DNA from: Xenorhabdus eapokensis
GTDB taxonomy: Bacteria > Pseudomonadota > Gammaproteobacteria > Enterobacterales > Enterobacteriaceae
Assembly: GCF_001908105.1 (NCBI RefSeq)
Contig: NZ_MKGQ01000015.1
Span: 23,248-79,352 of the forward strand
Length of the DNA: 56,105 nt
Reading direction: 5' to 3'
Below are positions 21,901 through 29,813 of the stretch, in pieces; position 1 is the stretch's first letter; every line of letters begins with the position of its first letter. Made by a program: the position numbers and the translations under genes. The notes beneath the pieces are model-generated. The model made no database searches, was not told the origin of the DNA, and saw only the letters and a program-made list of their open reading frames with translations.

Positions 21901-22963
21901 GCGTCATATCCAAACCATGCGTACCAAAGGCCGGACAATTTATCAGGCGGTATATGAAAATACCACAGATAGCCAAGAGTGGTCACAAGGCACTTTCGTT
22001 AAACCAACGCTGATTGAACTGGAAAGTTTCGATGAATTGAAGAAAGAAATTTTCGGGCCAGTTCTGCATGTCGTCCGTTTTAAACGTAGTGAGTTAGATA
22101 ATCTGCTGGAGCAGATCAACGCTGCCGGCTATGGCTTAACATTGGGAGTCCATACTCGTATTGATGAGACCATCGCCCAAGTCACAGGCAAAGCGAAAGT
22201 CGGCAACATATATGTCAACCGCAATATGGTGGGTGCAGTCGTCGGCGTGCAGCCGTTTGGTGGTGAAGGCTTGTCAGGTACAGGACCAAAAGCCGGAGGG
22301 CCTCTGTATCTGTATCGTTTGCTGTCACAGCGCCCTCTCAATGCTGCCAGCCAAACCCTGGAACGGCAGGATACAGAATATGAGCTTGATGCCAAAGCCC
22401 GTGTTGACCTGCACTCGCCGCTCTACAAACTGGCAAATTGGGCAACCGAGCAGAATAATGAAGGATTGAATCAGGTAATTCAGGAATACAGTTTACTGGC
22501 ACAAGGCGGAACAATACGCCTGTTACCAGGGCCAACCGGAGAGCGCAATACTTATGCCTTACTGCCGCGCGGTCATGTTCTTTGCCTTGCAGACAACGAA
22601 CAAGACACATTGGTGCAATTAGCCGCGGTGCTTTCTGTCGGTTGTCAGGCAATTTGGGAAAAAGACGAACTGCATCAAGGGTTACATCGTCAGTTACCTA
22701 ATGAGGTTCGCCAGCATATTTATTGGGTCAACGATTGGCAGAATGAAGAAACAGCGATGGAAGCGGTTATTTATCATGGTGATTGTGACCAATTACGCCA
22801 TGTGTGTGAAGTGATTGCCCAACGTAAAGGGCCGATTATTTCCGTACAGGGTTTTGCCCGTGGTGAAACCAATTTACTGCTAGAACGCTTACTGCATGAG
22901 CGTTCATTAAGTGTTAATACGGCGGCCGCAGGCGGTAATGCCAGCCTGATGACCATTGGTTAA
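18983..22963 (+). CDS. putA: Proline dehydrogenase / P5C dehydrogenase and repressor
   Basis: A 1326-residue trifunctional protein. An ATG at 18983 gives the family start MGSTTMGVKLDEATRNRIK; the GTG at 18977 lies inside the AAGGAG ribosome site and is rejected. The N-terminal ribbon-helix-helix (1-47) binds the put operators. The FAD proline dehydrogenase domain (about 260-570) includes GPGISIKLSALHPRY and RLVKGAYWD. The P5C dehydrogenase domain (about 650-1130) includes PWNFPLAIFTGQ and catalytic Cys in GQRCSALR near residue 921. The end NTAAAGGNASLMTIG is conserved. It oxidises proline to glutamate at the membrane and is a repressor when proline is scarce. Proline is a signal that raises secondary metabolism in insect-pathogenic relatives. 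Confidence 0.98.
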   Translation: MGSTTMGVKLDEATRNRIKAAAQRIERTPHWLIKQAIFNYLERLENEEKLPEISADQDNKEELISEVESPIEASYQPFLDFAEHILPQSVKRSAITAAYRLPEIQAVPMLLQRAQLSEEQAKATHQLAYSIAEKLRQQKQGIGRSGLVQGLLQEFSLSSQEGVALMCLAEALLRIPDKATRDALIRDKISNGNWHSHLGQSPSMFVNAATWGLLFTGKLVSTHNEAKLSKSLNRIINKSGEPLVRKGVDMAMRLMGEQFVTGETIAQALANARKLEEKGFRYSYDMLGEAALTEEDAQAYMVSYQQAIHAIGKASNGRGIYEGPGISIKLSALHPRYSRAQYERVIEELYPRLLSLTLQARQYDIGINIDAEEADRLEISLDLLEKLCFEPKLEGWNGIGFVIQAYQKRCPFVIDSIIDLAQRSRHRLMIRLVKGAYWDSEIKRAQIDGLEDYPVYTRKVYTDVSYLACARKLLSVPNLIYPQFATHNAHTLSAIYHLAGQNYYPGQYEFQCLHGMGEPLYEQVVGKISEGKLNRPCRIYAPVGTHETLLAYLVRRLLENGANTSFVNRIADTSLPIDELVADPVKIVQELAQAEGQIGLPHPKIPLPRDLYGKNRVNSSGLDLANEHRLASLSSALLSSSMETWNSEPLLGGDYQPTGELPALKPVNNPARNSDIVGYVREATEQEVSYALDVATDAGTIWFATPPSERAAILVRAAELMENNLQSLLGILVREAGKTFNNAIAEVREAVDFLHYYASQVRQDFANDTHRPLGPVVCISPWNFPLAIFTGQIAAALAAGNSVLAKPAEQTPLIAAIAVKILHQAGIPRDVLQLLPGQGETVGALLVGDERVRGVMFTGSTEVASLLQRNIAGRLDAQGRPTPLIAETGGLNAMIIDSSALTEQVVTDVIASAFDSAGQRCSALRILCVQEDVAERTITMLKGAMAECRMGNTEHLFTDIGPVIDAEAKAGIERHIQTMRTKGRTIYQAVYENTTDSQEWSQGTFVKPTLIELESFDELKKEIFGPVLHVVRFKRSELDNLLEQINAAGYGLTLGVHTRIDETIAQVTGKAKVGNIYVNRNMVGAVVGVQPFGGEGLSGTGPKAGGPLYLYRLLSQRPLNAASQTLERQDTEYELDAKARVDLHSPLYKLANWATEQNNEGLNQVIQEYSLLAQGGTIRLLPGPTGERNTYALLPRGHVLCLADNEQDTLVQLAAVLSVGCQAIWEKDELHQGLHRQLPNEVRQHIYWVNDWQNEETAMEAVIYHGDCDQLRHVCEVIAQRKGPIISVQGFARGETNLLLERLLHERSLSVNTAAAGGNASLMTIG

Positions 22964-23070
22964 CATGAAACAGCGAATGTCATTTTTTGGTGCAAGTTAT
23001 TTCTGATAAAGCCATTTATTTAGTCATTAAAATAAGTGGCTAAATTAATCCGTTCAACGTAAATATACAT

Positions 23071-23103
23071 AGAGGGGAGTGCGTGATAATCGCATTCCCC
23101 TCT
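23071..23103. terminator. Hairpin between convergent putA and fliZ
   Basis: AGAGGGGAGTGCG (23071-23083) pairs with CGCATTCCCCTCT (23091-23103) with a single G-T pair. It lies between two convergent genes. No strong T run follows on either side, so termination is likely but not textbook. Confidence 0.65.
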
Positions 23104-23146
23104 GAAATCGTTTCAATTTAATAACATTACCTGTCGGTATAATTAA

Positions 23147-23662
23147 TCAATGACGACCACTCTGTTGCCAGCTCAAATATTGTTCATATTTACGCAGGGC
23201 AATATTATAATTGCTAAACGCAGATTGAGATAATTCCTCACTGAGTTTTTCCTGGATCTTTTCCGGCGTAAACTCACTGGTTGGATAATTACTTGAAGTC
23301 AGTAATTCATCCAAACGCCTTAAACGAACCACATACTCACGTACAGTACTATGACTCATCTCTGTTTGCTCAAACAGATACTGTTTAAATGACATAATGT
23401 CGAAATAATCAGTCTGGCTATTGCAATAAATTTCACTACAAAAGCGGCACAGCGCCACAAATTTACCCTGCAACTCATTCCAGGTTTTGTCATCCACCAA
23501 TTCAGTCATCTCAGAAATAGCTTCCTTATTGATGACCTGACCGTTAAAAACCAGCGAAATACGGTCGAGGGTTTTATGACAGTGCAGACAATGAGTCTGG
23601 CTATGTTTATAATCTTTGATATAACGGCTAAGAGGCCGTTTCTTTTGTGTTGTAATAGACAT
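23147..23662 (-). CDS. fliZ: Flagella-associated regulator FliZ
   Basis: A 171-residue protein when started at ATG 23662, which gives MSITTQKKRPLSRYIKDYKHS, aligned with E. coli FliZ; an upstream in-frame start would add 15 residues without homology. It keeps the Cys-rich segment HCLHCHKTLDRI and CRFCSEIYC and the block FKQYLFEQTEMSHSTVREYVVRLRRL. FliZ modulates FlhDC activity and sigma-S promoters; in Xenorhabdus it is a graded regulator of motility and exoenzymes. It follows fliA after about 50 bases and is probably in its operon. Confidence 0.93.
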   Translation of the reverse strand: MSITTQKKRPLSRYIKDYKHSQTHCLHCHKTLDRISLVFNGQVINKEAISEMTELVDDKTWNELQGKFVALCRFCSEIYCNSQTDYFDIMSFKQYLFEQTEMSHSTVREYVVRLRRLDELLTSSNYPTSEFTPEKIQEKLSEELSQSAFSNYNIALRKYEQYLSWQQSGRH

Positions 23663-23715
23663 AAGAGATAAAGCCCTGTGTATAGTCTTAACAAAAAAAA
23701 CAAACAAGCAAAAAG

Positions 23716-24438
23716 TTACTGTTCTGGATTCAAACGTGCTCTCAGCCTTTTTATCGCCTGGCTGTGAAGCTGGCTTACGCGGGATTCTCCCACATTAAGC
23801 ACTGCGCCGATCTCTTTAAGATTCAGTTCTTCCTGATAGTACAACGTAAGAACCATCTTTTCTCGTTCAGGTAACGATTCTATGACCTCGATTACCCGCT
23901 GGCGAAGATCACCTTCCAGTAATAGTTGAAGAGGGTTGGTTTCATGCTCTTCCTCAATCACTGGCTCACAGCTTTCACCGTGAATTTCGTGCCATTCGTC
24001 ATAAGAAAACAGTTGACTGTTATTCGTATCTAACAGTATTTGCCGATATTCTATCAGATTAATCTTTAATTCTTTAGCAACTTCCTGCTCACTGGCTGGA
24101 CGGCCTAACTCTTGCTCAAGTTTACGGATGGTTTGCGTGACTTCACGTGCGTTACGCCGCACACTACGCGGAGCCCAATCACGGCTCCTCAACTCATCCA
24201 ACATTGCACCTCTGATGCGCTGTACCGCATAGGTGGTAAAGGCGGTTCCCTGCATGGAATCAAACCGCTCCACCGCATTCAGTAAGCCTATGCCACCGGC
24301 CTGAAGCAAGTCATCGAGTTCTACGTTGGCCGGCAATCTGACCTGTAGCCTCAATGCTTCATGGCGAACCAGGGGTACATAGCGCTTCCAGAGGCTATTT
24401 TTGTCCATCACGCCTTCGGCGGTATACAAATCGCTCAC
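23716..24438 (-). CDS. fliA: RNA polymerase sigma-28 factor
   Basis: A 240-residue sigma factor. The GTG at 24438 gives MSDLYTAEGVMDKNSLWKRY, matching enterobacterial FliA and spaced well from AAAGGTGT; the GTG at 24450 is the alternative. Regions 2 (LQAGGIGLLNAVERFD, AFTTYAVQRIRGAMLDELR), 3 and 4 (LNLKEIGAVLNVGESRVSQLHSQAIKRL) are complete. It directs transcription from promoters of the TAAAGTTT-N11-GCCGATAA type, two clear examples of which lie next to it. Confidence 0.97.
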   Translation of the reverse strand: MSDLYTAEGVMDKNSLWKRYVPLVRHEALRLQVRLPANVELDDLLQAGGIGLLNAVERFDSMQGTAFTTYAVQRIRGAMLDELRSRDWAPRSVRRNAREVTQTIRKLEQELGRPASEQEVAKELKINLIEYRQILLDTNNSQLFSYDEWHEIHGESCEPVIEEEHETNPLQLLLEGDLRQRVIEVIESLPEREKMVLTLYYQEELNLKEIGAVLNVGESRVSQLHSQAIKRLRARLNPEQ

Positions 24439-24625
24439 AACAACAGACACCTTTGGATAAGAGACTGGATACCATTATCCAATCCCCTAATCGGTCCAAT
24501 CGTTGGAACAATGAAGTAAAAGCACTTCTTTTTCACCTATGCGAAATTTTTGCTGTCCGCCCAAATGCATAATCAGTTTCAGGCTGTCCTTGACAATCTT
24601 GATAAAAACACTAACTAAATACTAA

Positions 24626-24657
24626 AAAATAAGGATCGGCGCACCGATCCTTATTTT
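24626..24657. terminator. fliC terminator
   Basis: AAATAAGGATCGG, CGCA, CCGATCCTTATTT: a 13-base perfect stem with A and T flanks, working for minus-strand fliC, which ends at 24713. Confidence 0.85.
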
Positions 24658-24712
24658 ATAAGCGTTGTTTATGCAGGTTACCCTGCATAGTTGCCTAACT
24701 GGAAAATAAAAA

Positions 24713-25699
24713 TTAACGCAGCAGAGACATAACGGATTGTGGAATTTGGTTCGCCTGAGCCAGAACAGCAGTACCCGCCTGTTGCAGGATCTGGCCACGG
24801 CTCATATTAGAAACTTCAACCGCGTAGTCAGCATCTTCGATACGGCTGCGAGCAGCGCTCAGGTTGTTAACGGTGTTGTTCAGGTTATTAACGGTGGATT
24901 CCAGACGGTTTTGTACTGCACCTAAGGAGCTGCGCAGGCTGTCAACTGTAGCGAGAGCGTCGTCTAATTTTTCCAATGGCTTTTCTGTAGGGTTTAGAGT
25001 CCCTTTTGCTTCTTTTGCTGTTTTAAGTTCTGTATTTGCCTCATTAAGCTTCGCTTGTAAATCCGGCTTTTTCTTATCATCTGTTTCGGCCTTTAATTTT
25101 TCCTGAGCGTCTTTTACTTTAGCTTCAGCGTCTGTTACTGCTTTTTTTTGCGTTGCATCTTGTTCTGATGCAACTCTAAACTCACCCAGACCTAATGTTC
25201 CTTTATCAATTTGTTTCAGATCAATTTTGATAACTTCACCATCACTAGCACCAACCTGAATAGTCATTGATTTGGCTTTTTCACTCAGTACTTTTACATC
25301 ATTAAACTGAGTTTGCTCAGAGATACGGTCAATTTCCGCCAAACGCTGATCGACTTCTGCCTGAATGGATTTCTTGTCACTTTCAGAGTTAGTGCCGTTT
25401 GTAGACTGAACAGCCAGTTCACGAATACGTTGCAGGTTGTTATTGATTTCGTTCAGCGCACCTTCAGTAGTCTGAGCAATGGAAATACCGTCGTTTGCGT
25501 TACGGGAAGCCTGATTCAGACCTTTAACGTTAGCAGTAAAACGGTTAGCGATCGCTTGACCAGCAGCGTCATCCTTCGCGCTGTTAATACGTAAACCAGA
25601 GGACAGACGCTCAATAGCAGAGCCTAAAACGCCTTTAGATCTGGTCAGGTTATTTTGCGCCAGCAGAGATGAGTAGTTAGTATTAATAACTGATGCCAT
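24713..25699 (-). CDS. fliC: Flagellin with Lys/Glu-rich variable domain
   Basis: A 328-residue flagellin, the filament subunit exported by the flagellar type III system. Residues 1-170 ([20 protein letters not shown]..., [20 protein letters not shown]) and the last 90 ([22 protein letters not shown]... to [17 protein letters not shown]) are the conserved D0/D1 domains. Between them, about residues 180-240 are a charged, Lys/Ala/Glu/Asp-rich segment ([20 protein letters not shown]) with heptad-like spacing. This replaces the large D2/D3 domains of enteric flagellins. A sigma-28 promoter lies upstream and a terminator downstream, so it is monocistronic. Confidence 0.97.
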   Translation of the reverse strand: MASVINTNYSSLLAQNNLTRSKGVLGSAIERLSSGLRINSAKDDAAGQAIANRFTANVKGLNQASRNANDGISIAQTTEGALNEINNNLQRIRELAVQSTNGTNSESDKKSIQAEVDQRLAEIDRISEQTQFNDVKVLSEKAKSMTIQVGASDGEVIKIDLKQIDKGTLGLGEFRVASEQDATQKKAVTDAEAKVKDAQEKLKAETDDKKKPDLQAKLNEANTELKTAKEAKGTLNPTEKPLEKLDDALATVDSLRSSLGAVQNRLESTVNNLNNTVNNLSAARSRIEDADYAVEVSNMSRGQILQQAGTAVLAQANQIPQSVMSLLR

Positions 25700-25777
25700 A
25701 GTAGAGTTCCTTTTAAAATCAAGTCGATATAATGAGTTTGAGCCTTTTGCTCACGGTGTTCATCACCGCCAACAGTT

Positions 25778-25804
25778 TTATCGGCTCCTTAAAAAGAACC
25801 TTTA
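25778..25804 (-). promoter_or_regulatory. Sigma-28 promoter of fliC
   Basis: On the minus strand: TAAAGGTT, 11 bases, GCCGATAA. The -10 is perfect, the -35 differs at one base from TAAAGTTT, and the spacing is exact. It lies about 80 bases before the fliC start. Confidence 0.92.
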
Positions 25805-25911
25805 ATATTTCTTGAAAAACTTTTTTATTTTTTTTCACAAAATTTCCCGATAACCCAAATAGCGCCTGTTCTCATCAACTATTCCAGCCATCAAAAAAAT
25901 TATTTTGTCAG

Positions 25912-25938
25912 TAAACTTTTCGCAAATTAGTCCGATAA
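25912..25938 (+). promoter_or_regulatory. Sigma-28 promoter of fliDST
   Basis: TAAACTTT, 11 bases, TCCGATAA: one mismatch in each element against the consensus, exact spacing, 37 bases before fliD. Confidence 0.88.
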
Positions 25939-25974
25939 CACACCCAGCGATGCTTTTTACTAAAAGGAGTCAAT

Positions 25975-27471
25975 ATGGCTAGCATTTCCTCAGCAGGAGC
26001 CACATCTGGGATATCTGGGATACTGGATCAACTTGAAGTAAATGAAAGAAAACGTTTACACCCAATAACGCAGCAACAAAGCAGCTATAACGCGAAACTA
26101 ACCGGTTTTGGCACATTAAAAGGCAGTTTGGAAAAATTAAAGAGTGCATCCGAAGAACTCAAAAAATTCGATAAACTCAATACCACTAAAACCAGCGAAG
26201 ATCATAAAACATTTACCCCAAGTACGGATTCTAAAGCCAGTCCGGGTAACTATGTCATTGAAGTTCAACAGCTTGCCAAGGCTCAGTCTTTGCAGTCTCA
26301 GGCATTTCCTGATGTAAAAGCCCCATTAGGGGAACAAGGTAAAGGTACTCGTACCATTACTATTACGCAGCCAGGTGAAAAAAAAACCGGTGAAGAAAAA
26401 GAAAAGCCAATTCTTATTTCCCTGAAAGATAATGAAACTTCTCTGGTTGAAATTCGTGATGCAATTAATAAACAAGAAGGCAATGTTAATGCCAGCATTA
26501 TCAAAGCAAAAGATGATAAAAACTATTTGATACTGACTTCGAAAAAAGCCGGCACAAAATCAGTCATGACTATCAAGGTTGATGGTGATGATAAACTGAA
26601 TAATCTGCTGAACTACAAGTATAACAATGAAGGTGTCGGCTCTGGTGCAATGAACCAAGTGGTGGAACCTGCCAATGCAAAATTAACAGTCAATGGAATT
26701 GAGATTGAACGCCAAACTAATGAAATAAAGGATGCACCAGAAGGTGTTATTCTAAATCTGAAAAAAGTCTCAGAATCAAAATCAGAAACAGTCACAGAAC
26801 AAGTTCCGGGAAAAAATGGCACAACCGAAACCAAAACCATAACCAAAGAAATATTTAAATCAGAAACACTGGTTGTTTCCCGTGATATCGAACCAATGAA
26901 AGAAGCAATCAAAAAGTGGGTTGATGCTTATAATGAAGTACAGACTACTTTTACTTCATTGACAAAATTCAAGCCTGTTGCAAAAGGTGAAGCAGCTTCG
27001 AAAGACAATGGGGTCTTATTGGGTGATGGTACTTTAAAAAATATTCAAAGCCAGCTAAGACAACAATTGTTTGCGGCACAACATGTTGATGATATCGCTA
27101 CCCTGAATAAACTGGGCATCAAACAAAAAGAGGATGGTAAGCTGGAAATTAGCAACGAAAAACTGGAAAAAAACCTGAAAGAGAAACCTGCCAACGTTAA
27201 GGCTTTCTTTATGGGGGATGGAGAAAAAACCGGTTTTGCCACCCAGAATTTTAATTTATTGAAAAAAACGCTAGATAGCCATGAAGGGACTATCGATGCA
27301 GCAACAGAAGGTATTAAGAAGAGTCTGAAAACACTGGAAAGACAAGCAGAACAGACTAACAGAAACATTGATGCCACAATGGCGCGCTATAAAAAACAAT
27401 TCATTGAACTGGAAAAACTGACTACTTCAATGAATCAGGCAGGTTTATCCTTGGCTCAGCTTTTAAGATAA
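25975..27471 (+). CDS. fliD: Flagellar hook-associated protein 2 (filament cap)
   Basis: A 498-residue protein, near the 468 of E. coli. The N-terminal MASISSAGATSGI and the C-terminal coiled region (TNRNIDATMARYKKQFIELEKL) are the conserved coiled-coil ends; the middle includes IRDAINKQEGNVNASIIK and the WVDAYNEVQTTFTSLTKF block. It caps the growing filament and lets flagellin polymerise. The central part is Lys/Glu-rich, as is the variable domain of the neighbouring flagellin. It follows AAAGGAG and is the first gene of fliDST. Confidence 0.95.
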   Translation: MASISSAGATSGISGILDQLEVNERKRLHPITQQQSSYNAKLTGFGTLKGSLEKLKSASEELKKFDKLNTTKTSEDHKTFTPSTDSKASPGNYVIEVQQLAKAQSLQSQAFPDVKAPLGEQGKGTRTITITQPGEKKTGEEKEKPILISLKDNETSLVEIRDAINKQEGNVNASIIKAKDDKNYLILTSKKAGTKSVMTIKVDGDDKLNNLLNYKYNNEGVGSGAMNQVVEPANAKLTVNGIEIERQTNEIKDAPEGVILNLKKVSESKSETVTEQVPGKNGTTETKTITKEIFKSETLVVSRDIEPMKEAIKKWVDAYNEVQTTFTSLTKFKPVAKGEAASKDNGVLLGDGTLKNIQSQLRQQLFAAQHVDDIATLNKLGIKQKEDGKLEISNEKLEKNLKEKPANVKAFFMGDGEKTGFATQNFNLLKKTLDSHEGTIDAATEGIKKSLKTLERQAEQTNRNIDATMARYKKQFIELEKLTTSMNQAGLSLAQLLR

Positions 27472-27483
27472 AAAAGGACACCA

Positions 27484-27894
27484 ATGTATCAACGTTCGGC
27501 AAGCCAGTTATACGCTCAGGTAGATCTTGAGAGCGAAATTATGAATGCCTCTCCCTATCAGTTGATTCAGATATTGTTCAACGGGGCGCTTAGCGCCCTG
27601 CGTCGTGCAATCATTCTGATACAACAAGGGAATATTCCAGAAAAAGGGTTAGCTATTTCAAAGGCGATTAATATCATTGATAATGGCCTCAAAGAAGGAT
27701 TAGATTTCGAAAAAGGCGGTGAGATTGCCCAGAATCTTTTTGCTTTATATGATTATATGAGCCGCCGTTTACTCCATGCCAATTTACGCAATGATGAGAA
27801 GGCTATTACCGAAGTGATTGATTTACTTTCCGAGATTTCCGACTCTTGGCGGCAAATAGATCCTCATTACAACGCCAGTCAGGATATTGTTTAA
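27484..27894 (+). CDS. fliS: Flagellin export chaperone FliS
   Basis: A 136-residue helical protein equal in length to E. coli FliS. It has MYQRSASQLYAQVDLESEI, ASPYQLIQILFNGALSALRRA and DPHYNASQ. It holds flagellin unfolded in the cytoplasm for export. It starts 12 bases after fliD and its stop overlaps the fliT start. Confidence 0.96.
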   Translation: MYQRSASQLYAQVDLESEIMNASPYQLIQILFNGALSALRRAIILIQQGNIPEKGLAISKAINIIDNGLKEGLDFEKGGEIAQNLFALYDYMSRRLLHANLRNDEKAITEVIDLLSEISDSWRQIDPHYNASQDIV

Positions 27895-28268
27895 TGAAAA
27901 ATGATATGGATCTTTTGTCAGCTTATCAGCAGATCCTTAGTTTAAGTGAGCAAATGATTGATTTAGCCAGAAATGAAAAGTGGGATGAACTTGTTGATAT
28001 GGAAATCACTTATCTGAAGGCAGTAGAAGTGGTGACTTTACTATCAGGAAATTCAGACGCACCTATTCCATTACAACAGCAATTGACCAAAATTTTGCAA
28101 ACTGTCTTGGATAATGAAAAAGAAACTAAGAGATTGTTGCAAAGAAGGTTAAATGAACTCAGTGACCTGATTAAACAGGAAAGTTGTAAACAACTTTTAC
28201 ATGATACATATGGACAGTTCCCAATCAATAACTATGAGATGGAGTTAACAACAACTGAATCAAAATAG
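27894..28268 (+). CDS. fliT: FliD export chaperone FliT
   Basis: A 124-residue protein beginning with ATG in the overlap TAATG with the fliS stop; this start gives MKNDMDLLSAYQQILSLSEQM, similar in length to E. coli FliT (121). It is helical and polar with no membrane segment. FliT binds FliD and FliI and is an anti-FlhDC factor. It is the last gene of fliDST; sequence after it is accessory. Confidence 0.9.
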   Translation: MKNDMDLLSAYQQILSLSEQMIDLARNEKWDELVDMEITYLKAVEVVTLLSGNSDAPIPLQQQLTKILQTVLDNEKETKRLLQRRLNELSDLIKQESCKQLLHDTYGQFPINNYEMELTTTESK

Positions 28269-28564
28269 ATATCACAAAGGCACGAGTGATTCCATTTAAC
28301 AATAACTCTGATTAATGGTGTCATTTATTTTTTATTTCAGGTGGTGTCAATTCGTCACTATCATTTTTTTTGGTTAACCTAATTCGGCACTTTATTGTAT
28401 TGATATTTTGCAAACAATCAAGGTATCTTATATAGTTTTTAACAAAAATTTAACCATCAAATGATAGTGGCGATTCCTATTCTAGGAGGCAATTAACAGG
28501 CGATATTATCAACACGTATTATTTTTAATTAAAAGGCGAATAATACAAATCAAAATATCTGATA
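28269..28564. other. Gene-free AT-rich stretch after fliT
   Basis: About 300 AT-rich bases at the left edge of the accessory insert. I find no complete gene, no strong terminator and no recognisable repeat. Confidence 0.5.
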
Positions 28565-28714
28565 ATGATCGGCACCGAGTTTAAGCACCGTGGTATCATT
28601 GATAAATACAAAGGGACTGATTCTCTGGTTGCACATAGTGCCGCTTTCGATTCATGCAAACGAAAAACTCACTATTGCCCCATGTGTGCCCAAAAAATTA
28701 ATGCGAAAAAATAA
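28565..28714 (+). CDS. Small Cys-containing protein, unknown
   Basis: A 49-residue frame starting at ATG 28565. It contains Cys31 and a CPMC pair (38-41) and ends in a basic tail, a layout like a small zinc ribbon or a fragment of one. No strong ribosome-binding site precedes it. It may be a fragment of a larger phage or plasmid gene. I do not recognise it. Confidence 0.3.
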   Translation: MIGTEFKHRGIIDKYKGTDSLVAHSAAFDSCKRKTHYCPMCAQKINAKK

Positions 28715-28731
28715 ATAAATTTGTTATATAC

Positions 28732-28989
28732 CTAAACCTGCATATTCATATTTTCACTATTAACAAAACGATTTAAAACCTGCCGGATTAACGGCTGATA
28801 ACCTAATCCATTGAGATCTGCTATCATTTTCAGGTCTTCTATCAGAGACTTATTCAACCTGATTGAAATTGACTGTAAGTCTAGTGCCTCATTAATCAGT
28901 TTTTCCGTAATATCATCAGATACTTTAACGTGAGCCTCACTGCAACCAAGCTCACCGCTTTCCCATGCCTCATCAGTTTATCTGCTCAT
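28732..28989 (-). pseudogene. CopG/BrnA-type antitoxin with early stop
   Basis: From ATG 28989 the frame reads MSR, stop, then TDEAWESGELG and continues open for 80 codons through VKVSDDITEKLINEALDLQ, SISIRLNKSLIEDLK, MIADLNGLGYQPLIRQVL to the stop at 28732. TDEAWESGELG and SIRLNKSLIEDLKMIA are characteristic of the CopG-like antitoxins that pair with BrnT-type toxins. A single change at codon 4 (TAA) breaks it. Internal initiation is possible but no good start follows closely. The partner toxin is also broken. Confidence 0.75.
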
Positions 28990-29042
28990 TTCTCTGTTCC
29001 TAGGCCGTATTTTCTGTAAATTCTCAATTCATCTTCGTTATC
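28986..29042 (-). pseudogene. C-terminal remnant of BrnT-type toxin
   Basis: The 18 codons DNEDELRIYRKYGLGTEK end in a TGA that overlaps the antitoxin ATG, the usual toxin-then-antitoxin arrangement. Arg and Tyr spacing fits the end of BrnT (RKA..NE...Y.). Upstream the frame is closed and the sequence becomes the dispersed repeat at 29065-29185, so the insertion or recombination probably removed most of the toxin. Confidence 0.45.
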
Positions 29043-29064
29043 CAAGCAAATCGGCTACGCGATG

Positions 29065-29185
29065 GGAACGGGTGGCAGCATGGGTTATTCCTGTAACCAC
29101 TCAGGGAATGGATACAGGAATATTTACTTTAGTTTCAGATGGTAATTAATTGTTCAGTATTATTCGTTTGTTGTTAGAGTGGAAT
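29065..29185. repeat. Dispersed repeat, copy 1
   Basis: From about 29093 this matches 55873-55960 with clear similarity: shared blocks include AACCAC-C, GGGAATGG, ACTTTA-TT-CAGA, GGTAA-TAATT and TATTATTCG-TTGTT. Both copies are on the same strand. One cuts a toxin gene, the other truncates an IS1 transposase gene, so it behaves like a small mobile or recombining element. Confidence 0.55.
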
Positions 29186-29237
29186 AGGTTTAATAGTAGC
29201 CAGAGTAAGATCTATTCGTTCATTCATGGAGGTTTTT

Positions 29238-29813
29238 ATGCCTGGTCCGTTTGTCTGCTACACTTGTCAGAAAACTTTTACTACTCAAGAAGCACGTCAA
29301 ATTCATGAATTAAGGCATGGAGAAAACAGACCACATTCTTGTACTTTTGAGAATTGCGGATATACCTTTAAAACTAAGCGTGACTTAGCTAGGCATATGC
29401 GAGCACATACAGGGGAGATATTTTTTCAGTGTGAGGTTTGTAAAGTGTGCTTTACCCGTGGCTTTAATTTAAATCGACATGTAAAAACTGTTCATGCAAA
29501 TCAGCCCATGACACAAAATTTTCCTACCCATCCTCTAACATTAAATGATTGGGCCGTACTTGAGGAATTTATAGAACCAGATTCATTACATCCAAGACGG
29601 TCTATCGGCACTAGAGCCGGAACATCTGGACTACCTCAGCCTTCATCTTCTACTCAAAGTCATTCTCAACAAGCAGGAGGCCCAATAGGACATCAAAGAC
29701 AACCACAACGGTATGGACCAATGGCAACAACAAGCTCTGCATCACTTACTCCTGTTAGGTCTCGACCACGTGATCCTGTCGCTGCACAATTAAATGCTGC
29801 TGATTTAGATTAA
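29238..29813 (+). CDS. Eukaryotic-type three-finger C2H2 zinc-finger protein
   Basis: A 191-residue protein. The ATG at 29238 is chosen because GGAGG ends 5 bases before it; an in-frame ATG at 29226 overlaps that site. Three canonical fingers are visible: C7-C10-H23-H27, C35-C40-H53-H57 and C65-C68-H81-H86, each with 12 residues between the second Cys and first His and the usual Phe and Leu core positions. Fingers 2 and 3 are joined by TGEIFF, close to the eukaryotic TGEKPF linker. Residues about 90-191 are Ser/Gln/Pro/Arg-rich and probably disordered. Bacterial Ros/MucR fingers have a single finger with shorter spacing, so this is unlike them. It sits between fliT and fliE beside a wrecked toxin-antitoxin pair. 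DNA binding is likely; a role in host nuclei is speculation. The frame continues past the stop for 20 codons. Confidence 0.8.
   Translation: MPGPFVCYTCQKTFTTQEARQIHELRHGENRPHSCTFENCGYTFKTKRDLARHMRAHTGEIFFQCEVCKVCFTRGFNLNRHVKTVHANQPMTQNFPTHPLTLNDWAVLEEFIEPDSLHPRRSIGTRAGTSGLPQPSSSTQSHSQQAGGPIGHQRQPQRYGPMATTSSASLTPVRSRPRDPVAAQLNAADLD

Noticed and set aside
24439..24600. A sigma-28 promoter for fliA itself
   Set aside because: The best site, ACCGATTA, has only a weak -35 match at the required spacing, so I do not list it.
29238..29500. The zinc-finger gene as a Ros/MucR transcription regulator
   Set aside because: There are three fingers with 12-residue spacing and a TGE-type linker, not a single finger with short spacing, and no Ros flanking helices are seen.
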